Notes under the pieces: generated by a model
Databases searched by the model: none
Seen by the model: the letters and a program-made list of their open reading frames with translations, nothing else
What the model was told of the DNA's origin: nothing
Shown: positions 34,456 to 43,301 of the stretch, piece after piece
Position numbering within the stretch: the stretch's first letter is position 1
Layout of the letters: every line of letters starts with the position of its first letter
Assembly (NCBI RefSeq): GCF_001429065.1
Contig: NZ_LMIB01000012.1
Location: 855,752 to 919,751, forward strand
Direction of reading: 5' to 3'
DNA length: 64,000 nt
From: Sphingomonas sp. Root710
GTDB lineage: Bacteria; Pseudomonadota; Alphaproteobacteria; Sphingomonadales; Sphingomonadaceae
Made by a program: the position numbers and the translations under genes

Positions 34456-35295
34456 ATGCGCGAACCCAGCATCAGGACCAGCCGGATCGCCATTGCGGCT
34501 GGACTGGCGGCCGTGCTCGCCGTCGGCGGCGGCGGCTTCTTTCTCGGTCGCGCGTCGGCCCCGCGCGTCGAGCAAGCGCTGCCTGAACCAACGCCTCAAG
34601 CGCCGACCGTGACCCGCACCGAACCAGCCAAGCCCCTGGGAAGAGCCGACCTCATAGGGTTGGCACAGCAGGCATCGGACGCGCAAGCGTCTGGAACCCC
34701 GCTGCCGCCGACTGTCACAGGCGCAGCCGGCAGTCGATTCGATGTCGTGCTTCCCTTTGGCTGCGCCGGTCCCTCGGAGGACGGCAGCACCCCGTCCATG
34801 CGGTGGCGCTACGACGCGGCGACCGAGGCACTGCGCATTTCGGTGACGCCCGTCCTATGGAAGGCTCAGGATTGGGGTTTCGAAGAAGGAAAGGGCCCTC
34901 GAGCGGAAGGGTTCTGGATTGCCAGGCCCTGGACTTCAAGCGAGCGTTGCCCCCCGTCTCCCGTCCCGGCCGGCCCATCGGGTATCGAACCAGTGACCCT
35001 TCCCGGGCAGACCTTGGCGATTACGCAGTTTTCCGACGACGCCAAGGCCGGGCTGTCGCGCGACGGCAAGCCGTTCAACATCGTCAAACGCGTCAGGTCC
35101 GACGACTTCGACGGGTCACAGGGCTTCCGTCTGCGGATCAAAGGCCGCGTCGATCGGGATTATGGACCGGTTCGCTGCATTCAGCCCGCGGGCGTGGAGC
35201 AGCGCCCGATCTGTGCCGTCAGCGCTCGCATCGATGAAATCAGGATCGAGAATCCCGCAACTGACGAAGTGCTCGCCAGCTGGCCCATCCGCTAG
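34456..35295 (+). CDS. Membrane-anchored periplasmic hypothetical protein
   Basis: A 279-aa protein with an N-terminal anchor helix (~10-30, IAIAAGLAAVLAVGGGGFFLGRAS) and a proline-rich linker (ALPEPTPQAPTVTRTEPAKP). The ~200-residue periplasmic domain carries four cysteines (FGCAGPSE, SERCPPS, VRCIQP, RPICAVS), which could pair as two disulfides. No family is recognised, although the layout is common in sphingomonads. It sits within the ion/envelope-stress block. Confidence 0.7.
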   Translation: MREPSIRTSRIAIAAGLAAVLAVGGGGFFLGRASAPRVEQALPEPTPQAPTVTRTEPAKPLGRADLIGLAQQASDAQASGTPLPPTVTGAAGSRFDVVLPFGCAGPSEDGSTPSMRWRYDAATEALRISVTPVLWKAQDWGFEEGKGPRAEGFWIARPWTSSERCPPSPVPAGPSGIEPVTLPGQTLAITQFSDDAKAGLSRDGKPFNIVKRVRSDDFDGSQGFRLRIKGRVDRDYGPVRCIQPAGVEQRPICAVSARIDEIRIENPATDEVLASWPIR

Positions 35296-35635
35296 ACCGA
35301 TGTCGAGCGGTCGGTGTTGATGGTCCTAACGCGTCACTGCGCAGGGCGACGCCGATCGGTGGCTGGGGCTCAATCTGGACAGGTTCCAAGGGCTTAGCCG
35401 CCCATGTCACGATATGTCCGGCGCACCGCCGACCGCCTTGGCCGTCCGGCTGCCGTGGCAATGGGACGCCGTTGATCACGCCGGTGCTGGTGGCCGGCTC
35501 CGCCGCGCCGCTGCGTCGTACCGAGCGCCTCCATCATGGCGGCTATCAGACGCCCGCCGATCGAGTGTGGCCAGCGGCTTTCAATTCGCAAGCGGCCGGA
35601 TCCGGGCGTTCCCAGAACGATGGCCGCGGCGGCGT
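35296..35635. other. No gene seen
   Basis: About 340 bases between the convergent ends of the 279-aa gene and the DUF1134 gene. Nothing recognised. Confidence 0.4.
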
Positions 35636-36400
35636 TTAAAATGGCAATGTTCGCGGCGTCCTGGAGAATGCGCGATACCCGACATTTACGCCGAGGCGCC
35701 AGCCGACTCCGAGGCGTATCGGAATCAGTACCACATCCCCTCGGCGCAAATAGGTGGCCGTAAAGCCGCCAACGACATAGGCCGCGCCCTCCGCAGCTGG
35801 ATAGCGTTCGAAGATATCGGCTGTGTCGTACAGATTATAGACCAGCACGAAGCTCTTGGCGCCGTTCGCACCGATGTCGAACCCGAGCGACGGGCCCGTC
35901 CAATAAATCGGCTGCTGCCCCTCGACCTTATGAAAAAGCGTCCCCGACCCATAGCGAAGACCGACGATGAACGCTCCGCCCGCCTCCCTCCCAGCGATAT
36001 AGGCATTGGGCCGCCCCTGTTTGGCGAGGATCTTCTCGATAATATCCGCTAGTCCAGCGGCACCCTTCCCAAAGACCCCCTCCGCCGCACTGAGCACATC
36101 GTCCTCGGCATAGCTGTTGTCGATGACGGCGGCGGTCGCATCCTCGCGAGGGCTCGACGCTGGAGCAGCGATCTCGTTCGGCGGCGATGCGGGCCCGTCT
36201 GCGTCGCTCGTCGATGGTGGGGACGGTATGTTCGGCAGCGACCCTGTTGTCGGTGGCGAGTCCGTCCCGTGCAGCGCTCCCGATGACGCGGCGATGTCGC
36301 CAGCGCGGTTCGGATCGATGGTGCGCGTTTGGGCAAAAGCAACGCGCCCCATCGAAATCTCGATCAAAGCCACACCAGCTATGAGATATCCCAACCGCAT
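35636..36400 (-). CDS. DUF1134 periplasmic protein (EipA-like)
   Basis: A 254-aa exported protein: signal peptide (~1-23, YLIAGVALIEISMGRVAFAQ), a disordered Ser/Pro/Asp region to ~95, then the DUF1134 beta-barrel domain (~100-250, KGAAGLADIIEKILAKQGRPNAYIAGREAGGAF). In Brucella the DUF1134 protein EipA supports envelope integrity, and these folds are small periplasmic barrels. An unusual palindrome lies 68 bases before the start (36468-36488). Placement beside an MscS channel fits an envelope role. Confidence 0.85.
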   Translation of the reverse strand: MRLGYLIAGVALIEISMGRVAFAQTRTIDPNRAGDIAASSGALHGTDSPPTTGSLPNIPSPPSTSDADGPASPPNEIAAPASSPREDATAAVIDNSYAEDDVLSAAEGVFGKGAAGLADIIEKILAKQGRPNAYIAGREAGGAFIVGLRYGSGTLFHKVEGQQPIYWTGPSLGFDIGANGAKSFVLVYNLYDTADIFERYPAAEGAAYVVGGFTATYLRRGDVVLIPIRLGVGWRLGVNVGYRAFSRTPRTLPF

Positions 36401-36874
36401 AGTACCTCTCCTGGATCCCGCTGAAAGCCTGGCCCCGTCGAGCCGCTATTGCGGAGGACCTGCTACAATATATCGTAGAACGATATATATCTGTCGAACG
36501 TAAGCGCGCAACTCGGTGAACATCGGTCTATCGCAAGGTCGAGTGAGATCAGCGTTGACCGGCGCTTCCAGCGCGCGGTCGGCCGTTTGACCCAGGGGTG
36601 ATCGGGCGCCGGCCATGCTGCTCGGCCTGCAAGGAGGTCGCCGCAAAGGGTGACGGATTTCCACGGCATCGGTCGGGCTTAGACCGTTTTCGCAGCATTC
36701 CCGCAGACAGGAACCGGCGACAACGAAAGCGGCATCCAATTCGTTGACGGCGGCCGCCGGCTCTTTCCGATGTGTTTGGGGCTGGGCCAGAACCTACCAG
36801 TCCGATCATCCTCGCGAGGGAGTGCGCGATCGCGCAAATTCGTCCTCGCTTGAACAGACTTATGTCGGACCTCC
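36401..36874. other. No gene seen; contains promoter palindrome
   Basis: About 470 bases upstream of the DUF1134 gene and downstream of the MscS gene on the same strand. Its one clear feature is the ATATATCGT/ACGATATAT palindrome. Confidence 0.45.
36468..36488. promoter_or_regulatory. Operator-like palindrome ATATATCG-N5-CGATATAT
   Basis: Perfect 9-base arms (ATATATCGT/ACGATATAT) around AGA, 68 bases before the DUF1134 gene. The same half-sites with the same N5 spacing recur at 39219-39237 before another pair of envelope-type genes, so a shared regulator is likely. Confidence 0.65.
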
Positions 36875-37975
36875 TCAATGCGCTTCGGCGTGAGAGATAT
36901 CACCACCGGCATAGGCATTGAGGCGGAGTCGCACAATCGCTTCGGGCATTTCGCGTGCGATGAAGCCGACCAGTGCCTCGCGCACGTCACAGCGAAGGTC
37001 GAACGCCTTCGAGGCGTCGGCGGCGGTGACCAGAACACGTAGCTCGACACTGTCCGGTTTGGTGTCCGTGACTTGGAGGTTCCAGAACCGGCGATCCCAT
37101 TTCTCATTTGCTTCGACGATAGCCTTGGCCGCGGTTCGGATGCGCGATACATCGGTTGCAGGATCGACGAACAGGAAAACCGAACCGAGCAATTGCGACG
37201 AGGCACGGGTCCAGTTCTGGAAGCTTTCCTCCAGAAATTTGCTTACCGGCACGACCAGCCGTCGATCGTCCCAGATGCGGATCACCACGAAGGTCAGCCG
37301 GATATCTTCGATCCTGCCCCACTCGCCGTCGACAATGACCACGTCATCGATGCGGATCGGCTCGGTAAAGGCGAGTTGGGCACCTGCGATCAGGTTTTTC
37401 AGGGCTGGCTGCGCAGCGGCGCCGACCGCGAGGCCGGCCAAGCCCGCTGACGCCATCAGGGTCACCCCGACGCTGCGGATGCCGGGTATGCTGAGCAGCA
37501 TCATGCAGACTGTCAGGAAAACCGCGAGGAAGATGGCGATGCGCGTCAATATGGTGACGCGTGTGCGACGGCGCCGTGCCTGCAGATTGTCGGCTACGCT
37601 GATGTCGCTTCTCGCGATGGTGATGTCACTCATGGCATGAATGATGGCGATCGCCAGCCAGCCGATGAGCCCCGGCAGGATGAACCCTGCCGCCTGTTGC
37701 CAAAGGCCTTCGACCCAATTGCTGAGCGCGAGGCTGCGCTGGCTGAAACTGAGCGCGATAGCGATCGCGATCCATCGGGTCGGCGACGCGATCCGGGATA
37801 GGATGACATCGTCAGAGCGGCCAGCGGTCCGTTGTGCGAGGCGCCTGAGCGCGGCCAGAGCCATTGCGTGTAGGCCTAGTGCGATCGCCGCAGCGATGGC
37901 AATAGCGATCGCTGCGGCGAATAGCTGACCAAGGCCTGGGGTGATGCCCATTGACCCGAAGACATTTTCTATCAT
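36875..37975 (-). CDS. MscS-family mechanosensitive channel (first)
   Basis: A 366-aa small-conductance mechanosensitive channel. Four to five helices fill the first ~190 residues, and the pore helix is SVGVTLMASAGLAGLAVGAAAQPALKNLIAGAQLAF. The beta domain follows (EPIRIDDVVIVDGEWGRIEDIRLTFVVIRIWDDRRLVVPVSKFLEESFQNW). It opens on membrane stretch to release osmolytes in hypo-osmotic shock. ATG 37975. A second, different MscS gene lies 2.3 kb downstream on the other strand. Confidence 0.9.
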   Translation of the reverse strand: MIENVFGSMGITPGLGQLFAAAIAIAIAAAIALGLHAMALAALRRLAQRTAGRSDDVILSRIASPTRWIAIAIALSFSQRSLALSNWVEGLWQQAAGFILPGLIGWLAIAIIHAMSDITIARSDISVADNLQARRRRTRVTILTRIAIFLAVFLTVCMMLLSIPGIRSVGVTLMASAGLAGLAVGAAAQPALKNLIAGAQLAFTEPIRIDDVVIVDGEWGRIEDIRLTFVVIRIWDDRRLVVPVSKFLEESFQNWTRASSQLLGSVFLFVDPATDVSRIRTAAKAIVEANEKWDRRFWNLQVTDTKPDSVELRVLVTAADASKAFDLRCDVREALVGFIAREMPEAIVRLRLNAYAGGDISHAEAH

Positions 37976-38038
37976 CGCGTCTCTCTGAAATTAAGCTTTG
38001 CTTGCCGCGCAACCGGACTTGAAATCGCTTCGAGCCGC

Positions 38039-38230
38039 TCAGGGATGCTGAAAGATCAAATGCCGGGTGAAGAGCAGCGCGATGCCAGCGACGGCGGGAA
38101 GGAGCGACAGCAGGATGAGCAGGATGAGGGTCCGAGAGCGTTGAAGACGTCCGCTGTCCATCAGCAGGACGATCAGCCGGATGAGAATCGCGCTCAGCGC
38201 AAGCAGGATTATGGCACCGAGGTAAATCAT
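38039..38230 (-). CDS. Small membrane protein, 63 aa
   Basis: Two helices: YLGAIILLALSAILIRLIVLLM and TLILLILLSLLPAVAGIALLF, joined by a short basic loop (DSGRLQRSR), giving a hairpin with a cytoplasmic loop. It lies 63 bases upstream of the MscS start in the same direction. The ribosome site is weak. Possibly a channel partner; this is conjecture. Confidence 0.5.
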   Translation of the reverse strand: MIYLGAIILLALSAILIRLIVLLMDSGRLQRSRTLILLILLSLLPAVAGIALLFTRHLIFQHP

Positions 38231-38299
38231 CGCGATTCTCGCCGTGTCGACATTTCCCGCTGGCCGGCAGTGAATGGTTCACGACGAGGGCGGTTCCGG

Positions 38300-38668
38300 T
38301 TACAGGTCGAGACTTTCGCGCATGACGAGGTCCCGCACGCGTCTTCGCAAGTCGGGCGTCCGCTCGATGGCGGCACTGATCTGATTGAAGCTGGCAGGAG
38401 TGAACCCGTGCCGCGCGAGCACCTCATAGATAGCACGTTGCGATTGGACCTTGAGGCCTGCTCGTTCGGTCGGCCCCGCTGTCTTCCAGGCGCGATCAGC
38501 AACTTGGCGGATCTCGAGCACCTTCACGAGCGTGCTGGCATAATTGCGGATGTCCCGCTGAAAGACATGGTCAGGCAGGGGCGTGACCGGCGCCGCCCCG
38601 GAGGCCGCAGAGCCAAAAGCCAGCAGAGCCGCCAACCCGATGATCGCGCCAGTTCGACGAAGCCGCAT
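38300..38668 (-). CDS. Secreted helical hypothetical protein, 122 aa
   Basis: A signal peptide (~1-25, AIIGLAALLAFGSAASGAAP) is followed by a ~95-residue helical domain (YASTLVKVLEIRQVADRAWK ... FNQISAAIERTPDLRRRVRDLV). This resembles the small DUF4168-type periplasmic helical proteins, but I would not fix the family. Codirectional with the 38678-39190 gene (9-bp gap), so probably one operon. Confidence 0.65.
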   Translation of the reverse strand: MRLRRTGAIIGLAALLAFGSAASGAAPVTPLPDHVFQRDIRNYASTLVKVLEIRQVADRAWKTAGPTERAGLKVQSQRAIYEVLARHGFTPASFNQISAAIERTPDLRRRVRDLVMRESLDL

Positions 38669-38677
38669 TGCCGTTTC

Positions 38678-39190
38678 CTATTGCGTTGACTTCACGGCCG
38701 CTTCGAACTCCGCGGCGGTCATACCCACGATCAATCCTTTCGGACCGCTTCCGATAGATGCGATGGGCAGGCGCGCGTCACCATGCCCGGACGCAAGCAC
38801 GACGAGGTCGCCATCAATGGCCTTCACCGTGCCGAGCGGATTGCCTTGCGCGCCGCTGATCATCACGCCAGGGATGATCTGCGCGCGCAACGCCGCAGCA
38901 GCGTTTTCGGCGGCCTTAGCAGCGGCGGCATCGAGCTCGGTTTTCGTCAGTCCGATCACGGCGCCCTTGTCGTTCTTGGCAAAGGAGGCAAGCGGCAGCG
39001 CCACTTTATGGGTGCCCGTGGCGACGACGGCGGTCTCGCCTGTCACGCTGTCGATCGTGCCGACCGCGCCTCCGGCCGGATCGGAAACGGTCATCCCTGC
39101 TGTAAGCGCAGGCGGGGCACCGATCGCCTGACCGCCGGCGAGTGCCAGAACGCCGACGCTGAGGGCACGCATGAACCGGGGTTGCTTCAA
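38678..39190 (-). CDS. Secreted protein with two repeated beta modules
   Basis: A 170-aa exported protein. After the signal peptide (RALSVGVLALAGGQAIGAPP) come two copies of a ~55-residue unit: GMTVSDPAGGAVGTIDSVTGETAVVATGTHKVALPLASFAKNDKG... and GVMISGAQGNPLGTVKAIDGDLVVLASGHGDARLPIASIGSGPKG.... They are separated by an alanine-rich helix (TELDAAAAKAAENAAAAL). The fold recalls PRC-barrel-like small beta proteins. I use TTG 39190, eight bases after AGGAG; ATG 39172 is the alternative. The palindrome at 39219 controls this gene and probably the one facing it. Confidence 0.68.
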   Translation of the reverse strand: MKQPRFMRALSVGVLALAGGQAIGAPPALTAGMTVSDPAGGAVGTIDSVTGETAVVATGTHKVALPLASFAKNDKGAVIGLTKTELDAAAAKAAENAAAALRAQIIPGVMISGAQGNPLGTVKAIDGDLVVLASGHGDARLPIASIGSGPKGLIVGMTAAEFEAAVKSTQ

Positions 39191-39218
39191 GGGTAACTCT
39201 CCTGATTCCGAAGACAAC

Positions 39219-39238
39219 TATATCGTTATCCGATATAT
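39219..39238. promoter_or_regulatory. Operator-like palindrome TATATCG-N5-CGATATA
   Basis: Arms TATATCG (39219-39225) and CGATATA (39231-39237) around TTATC. It lies between the divergent secreted-protein gene and the 35-aa membrane-protein gene. It matches the site at 36468 in half-site and spacing. Confidence 0.65.
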
Positions 39239-39260
39239 ATGCGGGAACAGGAGATTCGCA

Positions 39261-39368
39261 ATGCCGCGGACCGAAAAGATTGAACTTCTCGCAGGATTGG
39301 CGCTGTTTGCAGCGATAGTGGCAGCCGTAACGATTGGCGTCAGGTGGTTGCTCCACCTGTTGATCTGA
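39261..39368 (+). CDS. 35-aa single-helix membrane protein
   Basis: MPRTEKIELLAGLALFAAI then VAAVTIGVRWLLHLLI: a charged start and one long membrane helix. AGGAG is 8 bases before ATG 39261. It shares the operator region with the divergent 38678-39190 gene, which supports it as a real small gene. Function unknown. Confidence 0.6.
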   Translation: MPRTEKIELLAGLALFAAIVAAVTIGVRWLLHLLI

Positions 39369-39756
39369 CCGATCCTACCCTGTCCGAGACGTGAAAGCAG
39401 ATCGGTCAGCGTGAACCGCATACGCCGCACTTCGCCGAGATGGGTTTTGGACATTTTGCCGAGCGCGGTCCTCGATTGGGGCGTCAAACCTGGTCGCACG
39501 CGACGTCGATCGGTTAGCGAGGACCGCCGCTTCAGCCATCCAACAGCGATCATGCGATCGGCATCGCGCTTGGCGCGACCCGTTTTGGTGCGGTTGTGCG
39601 GATGGCACCGGCATAAGCGTTGCCTTTCATGTCGTAACCCGATACTTCGAGAGGGTCGGACGCTGGGGGGCGGTTAGCGGCATTTCACAGGGGGGCGGCC
39701 CGTGCCGAGCGAGGCTCGGCACGGGTTTTGCCGCAGCACAGGAGTGTTTCAGGACG
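39369..39756. other. No gene seen; G-rich motifs
   Basis: About 390 bases before the response regulator. It holds CTGGGGGGCGGTT (39663-39675), a second GGGGGGCGG (39690 area) and a TCG-TAACC-CGATA element near 39632. These resemble strings at 32.6-32.8 kb. Confidence 0.4.
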
Positions 39757-40137
39757 GTGAAGTCCATCCTGATCGTAGAAGATGATCCTCTCATCCGTAT
39801 GATGTTGGAAGACGGACTGAGGCGTGCCGGCTTCGACGTGCTTCTGGCGGCATCGTCTGAAGCTGCGGTTGCCGCCATTTCTGCTCGTGCCGAGCAGTTA
39901 TGCGCCTTGGTTACGGATATCCAGCTCGGCGATCGGACATCGGGCTGGGAACTTGCCCGCTTTGCTCGCGAGTGCAACCCAGAGATCCCGATCGTGTACA
40001 CGAGCGGCACATGCGGTACCAACTGGCCGGCGCAGGGCGTGCCCGCAAGCCAGTTTGTCGGAAAACCCTTCACGAATGACGATATATTGGGCGCCCTCAC
40101 AGCGCTCCTGAACGATCCGGGGAAGCACGCCGCGTGA
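39757..40137 (+). CDS. Single-domain response regulator
   Basis: A 126-aa receiver domain only. Acidic pocket Glu8-Asp9-Asp10 (ILIVEDDPLIRMML), phosphoacceptor Asp54 (LVTDIQLG), Thr/Ser82-83 (YTSGT) and Lys103 (FVGKPF) are all present, so it should be phosphorylated. It has no output domain and no adjacent kinase. Start GTG 39757. It resembles the CheY-like regulators that many Alphaproteobacteria use downstream of orphan HWE kinases. Confidence 0.87.
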   Translation: MKSILIVEDDPLIRMMLEDGLRRAGFDVLLAASSEAAVAAISARAEQLCALVTDIQLGDRTSGWELARFARECNPEIPIVYTSGTCGTNWPAQGVPASQFVGKPFTNDDILGALTALLNDPGKHAA

Positions 40138-40308
40138 TGGATTCGGCCGGCCCGGCTTGTGCGGTGACGTCCACGCCTGCGTTACGGATTACGAGCCGAG
40201 CTCCGTTTCCAACTGGATAAAGAGCATGCCGCAAGGGGGGCGGCTGGCCTGACCACCACAGCCGCGCTACCGATATGTCCCTTGGCATCTTTTCAAGCTG
40301 GACGTGCA

Positions 40309-41577
40309 ATGGAATTTTTCCTGCTGCCGGGACTCGGCGACCGTGCCGTCCAGCAAGCGCTGGCTGTCGCGCTAATCAGCCTGGCATCCTTCGCGCTCGC
40401 CGAGCTGATCGCACGGCGGCTGACCCCGCCCCTCATCGCGCGCTGGCCTTCACCGGATAACGGACAGAGCGCGCAGGGAACGCCCGGGATTTGCGCCCTC
40501 CTCCGTTGGGCCGTCGCGCTCATGCTTCTCGTAGCGGCGAGTATGATAGGATTTGAGGCGCTCGCGGCCCAACTCATCCTGTCGGCCGCCATGGGGTCGG
40601 CCGCCGGACTTTTCGTCCACCGTCTCGCGCGCACTGCCGGTGCTGGCCCCTTGGCCATACCGCTCGGCATTACCGCCTTTACCGGAACGGTGGTGGGCGC
40701 GCTGCAAGGCCTGGAGCCCTTGCTCGCAGGATTGAACGCAGCGAGTGTTTCTGTCGGTTCCCGCCAGATAAGCTTGCTCGGTGTGTTGAACGGCGTCGTC
40801 GTTATCGCACTCCTCTTCATGGGGACCCGCATCGCCATCCGCCTCATCGGGCGCTCGATCGATCAGGTCGGCGGTCTCGACCGCTATCAACGCGTCCTGA
40901 TCCAGAAACTCGTCGCTGTCGCGTTCGTCGTCATCGCCGCGCTGATGGGCATCGACCTTCTCGGAATCGATCTGACCGCGCTCGCAGTCTTCTCGGGCGC
41001 CTTCGGATTGGCGGTCGGCTTTGGCCTGCAAAAGACGTTCGGTAACCTGCTGTCGGGCCTGATCCTGCTCATGGATCGGTCGGTCAAACCCGGCGACGTC
41101 ATCGTCGTGGGCGACACATTTGGCTGGGTCAACAAGATCGGTGTGCGCGCGGTATCCGTGGTCACGCGGGATGGAAAGGAGCATCTCATTCCCAATGAGT
41201 TGCTGATGACGGAACGAGTCGAAAACTGGTCATTTTCAAGCCGCGACGTCCGGATTCGCATGCCATTAGCCGTTGCCTATGACAGCGACCTCGAGCTTGC
41301 GGAGCGCCTGATGATCCAAGCCGCCACCGAATGTCCGCGGGTCTTGTCGACACCGCAGCCCAATGTCTGGTTGCGCAGCTTCGGCGAACGTGGTGTCGAA
41401 TATGACATTCTGGTGTGGATCAGCGATCCCGAACAGGGCGTCGGCAACGTTCAATCTGACATTCTGGGGCGGATCTGGCGATTGTTTCGCGATCACAATG
41501 TCGAGATTCCGCTGCCGCAGCGCGACATTCACATCAAATCCTGGCCGCTGAGAGGTCGTGACAGAAGCACAGGGTGA
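40309..41577 (+). CDS. MscS-family mechanosensitive channel (second)
   Basis: A 422-aa channel with about six helices before the pore, so longer at the N-terminus than the gene at 36875. The pore helix and beta domain read LAVFSGAFGLAVGFGLQKTFGNLLSGLILLMDRSVKPGDVIVVGDTFGWVNKIGVRAVSVVTRDGKEHLIPN, a textbook MscS motif of the YnaI/YbdG kind. ATG 40309 is preferred to the TTG codon that opens the frame. Transcribed with nhaA downstream after a 165-base gap. Confidence 0.9.
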   Translation: MEFFLLPGLGDRAVQQALAVALISLASFALAELIARRLTPPLIARWPSPDNGQSAQGTPGICALLRWAVALMLLVAASMIGFEALAAQLILSAAMGSAAGLFVHRLARTAGAGPLAIPLGITAFTGTVVGALQGLEPLLAGLNAASVSVGSRQISLLGVLNGVVVIALLFMGTRIAIRLIGRSIDQVGGLDRYQRVLIQKLVAVAFVVIAALMGIDLLGIDLTALAVFSGAFGLAVGFGLQKTFGNLLSGLILLMDRSVKPGDVIVVGDTFGWVNKIGVRAVSVVTRDGKEHLIPNELLMTERVENWSFSSRDVRIRMPLAVAYDSDLELAERLMIQAATECPRVLSTPQPNVWLRSFGERGVEYDILVWISDPEQGVGNVQSDILGRIWRLFRDHNVEIPLPQRDIHIKSWPLRGRDRSTG

Positions 41578-41742
41578 ACCAGATAAGCGACATGCGTCTG
41601 CCTTGACCACGGCCTCCGGGTTGTGCGCTGCCCTACCGTCTGCGATAGGAAAAAGCTCGGGTGCTCGCTTCCCGACTGCAGCGAGCAGGTATCTGTGCTG
41701 GTCGGGCCGCCAGCAGGGCTTATCGACACCCGGGATCCCGTG

Positions 41743-42930
41743 ATGAATCCCTTGCGCGTTCTTCATCCTAGCGCCATCCGCCGCTTTCTCGACAGCCAAT
41801 CTTCTGCCGGACTCGTGCTGATCGGGGCAGCCGCCCTTGCCATGATCCTGGCCAACTCTCCGGGGCAGACCGCTTATGAGAGTGTCCTCCATGCCAGTCT
41901 AGGCCCGCTCTCGCTTCAGCACTGGATCAATGACGGCCTCATGGCAGTTTTTTTCCTGCTCGTGGGGCTGGAAATAAAAAGGGAGGTGCTGGACGGGCGG
42001 CTATCAACCTGGCCTCGCCGCATCTTACCAGGAGTCGCCGCGCTGGGCGGGATGGTCGTACCAGCACTCCTGTACCTGGCCTTCAATCACGGTCCGACGG
42101 CGGCTGGCTGGGCCATCCCGGCAGCAACCGATATCGCTTTTGCTCTGGGGATCATGGGGTTGCTCGGAGACCGCGTGCCGGCGTCGCTGCGGGTTTTCCT
42201 CGCCGCACTCGCGATCATCGACGACCTCGGGGCCGTGGTGATCATCGCGATCTTCTACACCGCCAAACTTTCGCTGCCTGATGCCGGCGGAGCAGTGGCC
42301 GTGATCGGCCTGCTGATCGCGCTCAATCGCGCGGGAGTCCGCAAGCTGGCTCCCTATCTCTTGATGGCGCCATTGCTCTGGATTCTGGTCTATCGATCCG
42401 GCATCCATGCGACGCTGGCCGGTGTCGCGTTCGCGCTGACCATCCCTATGGATCGTACACCAAGCCGACCAGATGCCAACATCGACAGTCCGCTGCACCG
42501 GCTTGAACATGCCTTATATCTGCCCGTTGGCTTTTTGATCGTCCCGATATTCGGTCTGGCGAACGCAGGCGTCTCCGTCGTCTCGCTGACTATGCAGGCG
42601 TTTGTGGCGCCGGTTACCCTCGGCGTAGCGCTGGGTTTGCTTATCGGAAAGGTGACAGGCGTGCTGGGCTTCGCGATGCTTGCGATCCGTCTCGGCTTTG
42701 CCGACATGCCTTCGCACGCTACCAGGCATCATATGGTCGGCGTCGCCCTCCTCTGCGGCATCGGTTTCACCATGAGCATCTTCATTGCCCTGCTCGCTTT
42801 TCCAAGCGATCCGATCTTGCAAAGGGAAGCGAAGCTCGGGGTGATGGCCGGCTCCCTGCTGGCAGGACTTCTCGGTTATGCGGTGCTCGCCAAAGCCGCC
42901 CAAAGCCGCCATAAAAGAGGGGACAGCTAA
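41743..42930 (+). CDS. nhaA: Na+/H+ antiporter NhaA
   Basis: A 395-aa antiporter with twelve helices. The ion-binding pair is Asp160-Asp161 in LAIIDDLGAVVIIAIFYT, matching the D163/D164 pair of E. coli NhaA. AIPAATDIAFALGIMGLLG and LVGLEIKREVLDG are other family landmarks. It expels Na+ or Li+ in exchange for protons at high pH and salt. ATG 41743 is the family start; the 40 codons open upstream are not NhaA-like. Confidence 0.93.
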   Translation: MNPLRVLHPSAIRRFLDSQSSAGLVLIGAAALAMILANSPGQTAYESVLHASLGPLSLQHWINDGLMAVFFLLVGLEIKREVLDGRLSTWPRRILPGVAALGGMVVPALLYLAFNHGPTAAGWAIPAATDIAFALGIMGLLGDRVPASLRVFLAALAIIDDLGAVVIIAIFYTAKLSLPDAGGAVAVIGLLIALNRAGVRKLAPYLLMAPLLWILVYRSGIHATLAGVAFALTIPMDRTPSRPDANIDSPLHRLEHALYLPVGFLIVPIFGLANAGVSVVSLTMQAFVAPVTLGVALGLLIGKVTGVLGFAMLAIRLGFADMPSHATRHHMVGVALLCGIGFTMSIFIALLAFPSDPILQREAKLGVMAGSLLAGLLGYAVLAKAAQSRHKRGDS

Positions 42931-43099
42931 CACCGAGTAGGCTGCGCTGAGTTCGGAGAAAAAGATCGATCATAGCTGCCCACTGGTTCCAAATGTCGAT
43001 CCGAGACGGCTTGGTAGGCCGCGAGTCACCTTTCGTTCAGGCCAGTGTCTTCACTCCCCGTCGGCCTCCACTTCGGCCGCGCTTCACAGGAGGGCCAGT

Positions 43100-43273
43100 A
43101 TCGACCGTTCCGAAATTCTGCTGTTCGTAAAACTGATCGGACTAGCCGCGGCCCTGCTGGTGTCGATCAGTATAGCGACCCGGGCTCAGTCGGGTCTGAT
43201 GGCCGCGCTGTCGATTGCTTCATCGGTTTTACTGTTAGCCATTCTGGGGCAGCTGATCGCGCGACAGGACTGA
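43100..43273 (+). CDS. 57-codon membrane protein with no standard start codon
   Basis: A frame read from ATC 43100 gives DRSEILLFVKLIGLAAALL followed by a second hydrophobic helix (LMAALSIASSVLLLAILGQLI) and stop TGA 43271. AGGAGG lies six bases before the ATC, at ideal spacing. No ATG, GTG or TTG is in frame upstream within 70 bases, and the overlapping + strand frame has a poorer product. It ends 28 bases before the ClC gene. Possible AUC initiation, a decayed start codon or a sequencing error. Confidence 0.4.
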   Translation: MDRSEILLFVKLIGLAAALLVSISIATRAQSGLMAALSIASSVLLLAILGQLIARQD

Positions 43274-43301
43274 CCGATATGCTTTCGACCGATACCTGCA
43301 G

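Noticed and set aside
41578-41742. Riboswitch before nhaA
   Set aside because: The 165-base leader has no pairing pattern I recognise as a known sodium or nhaA motif.
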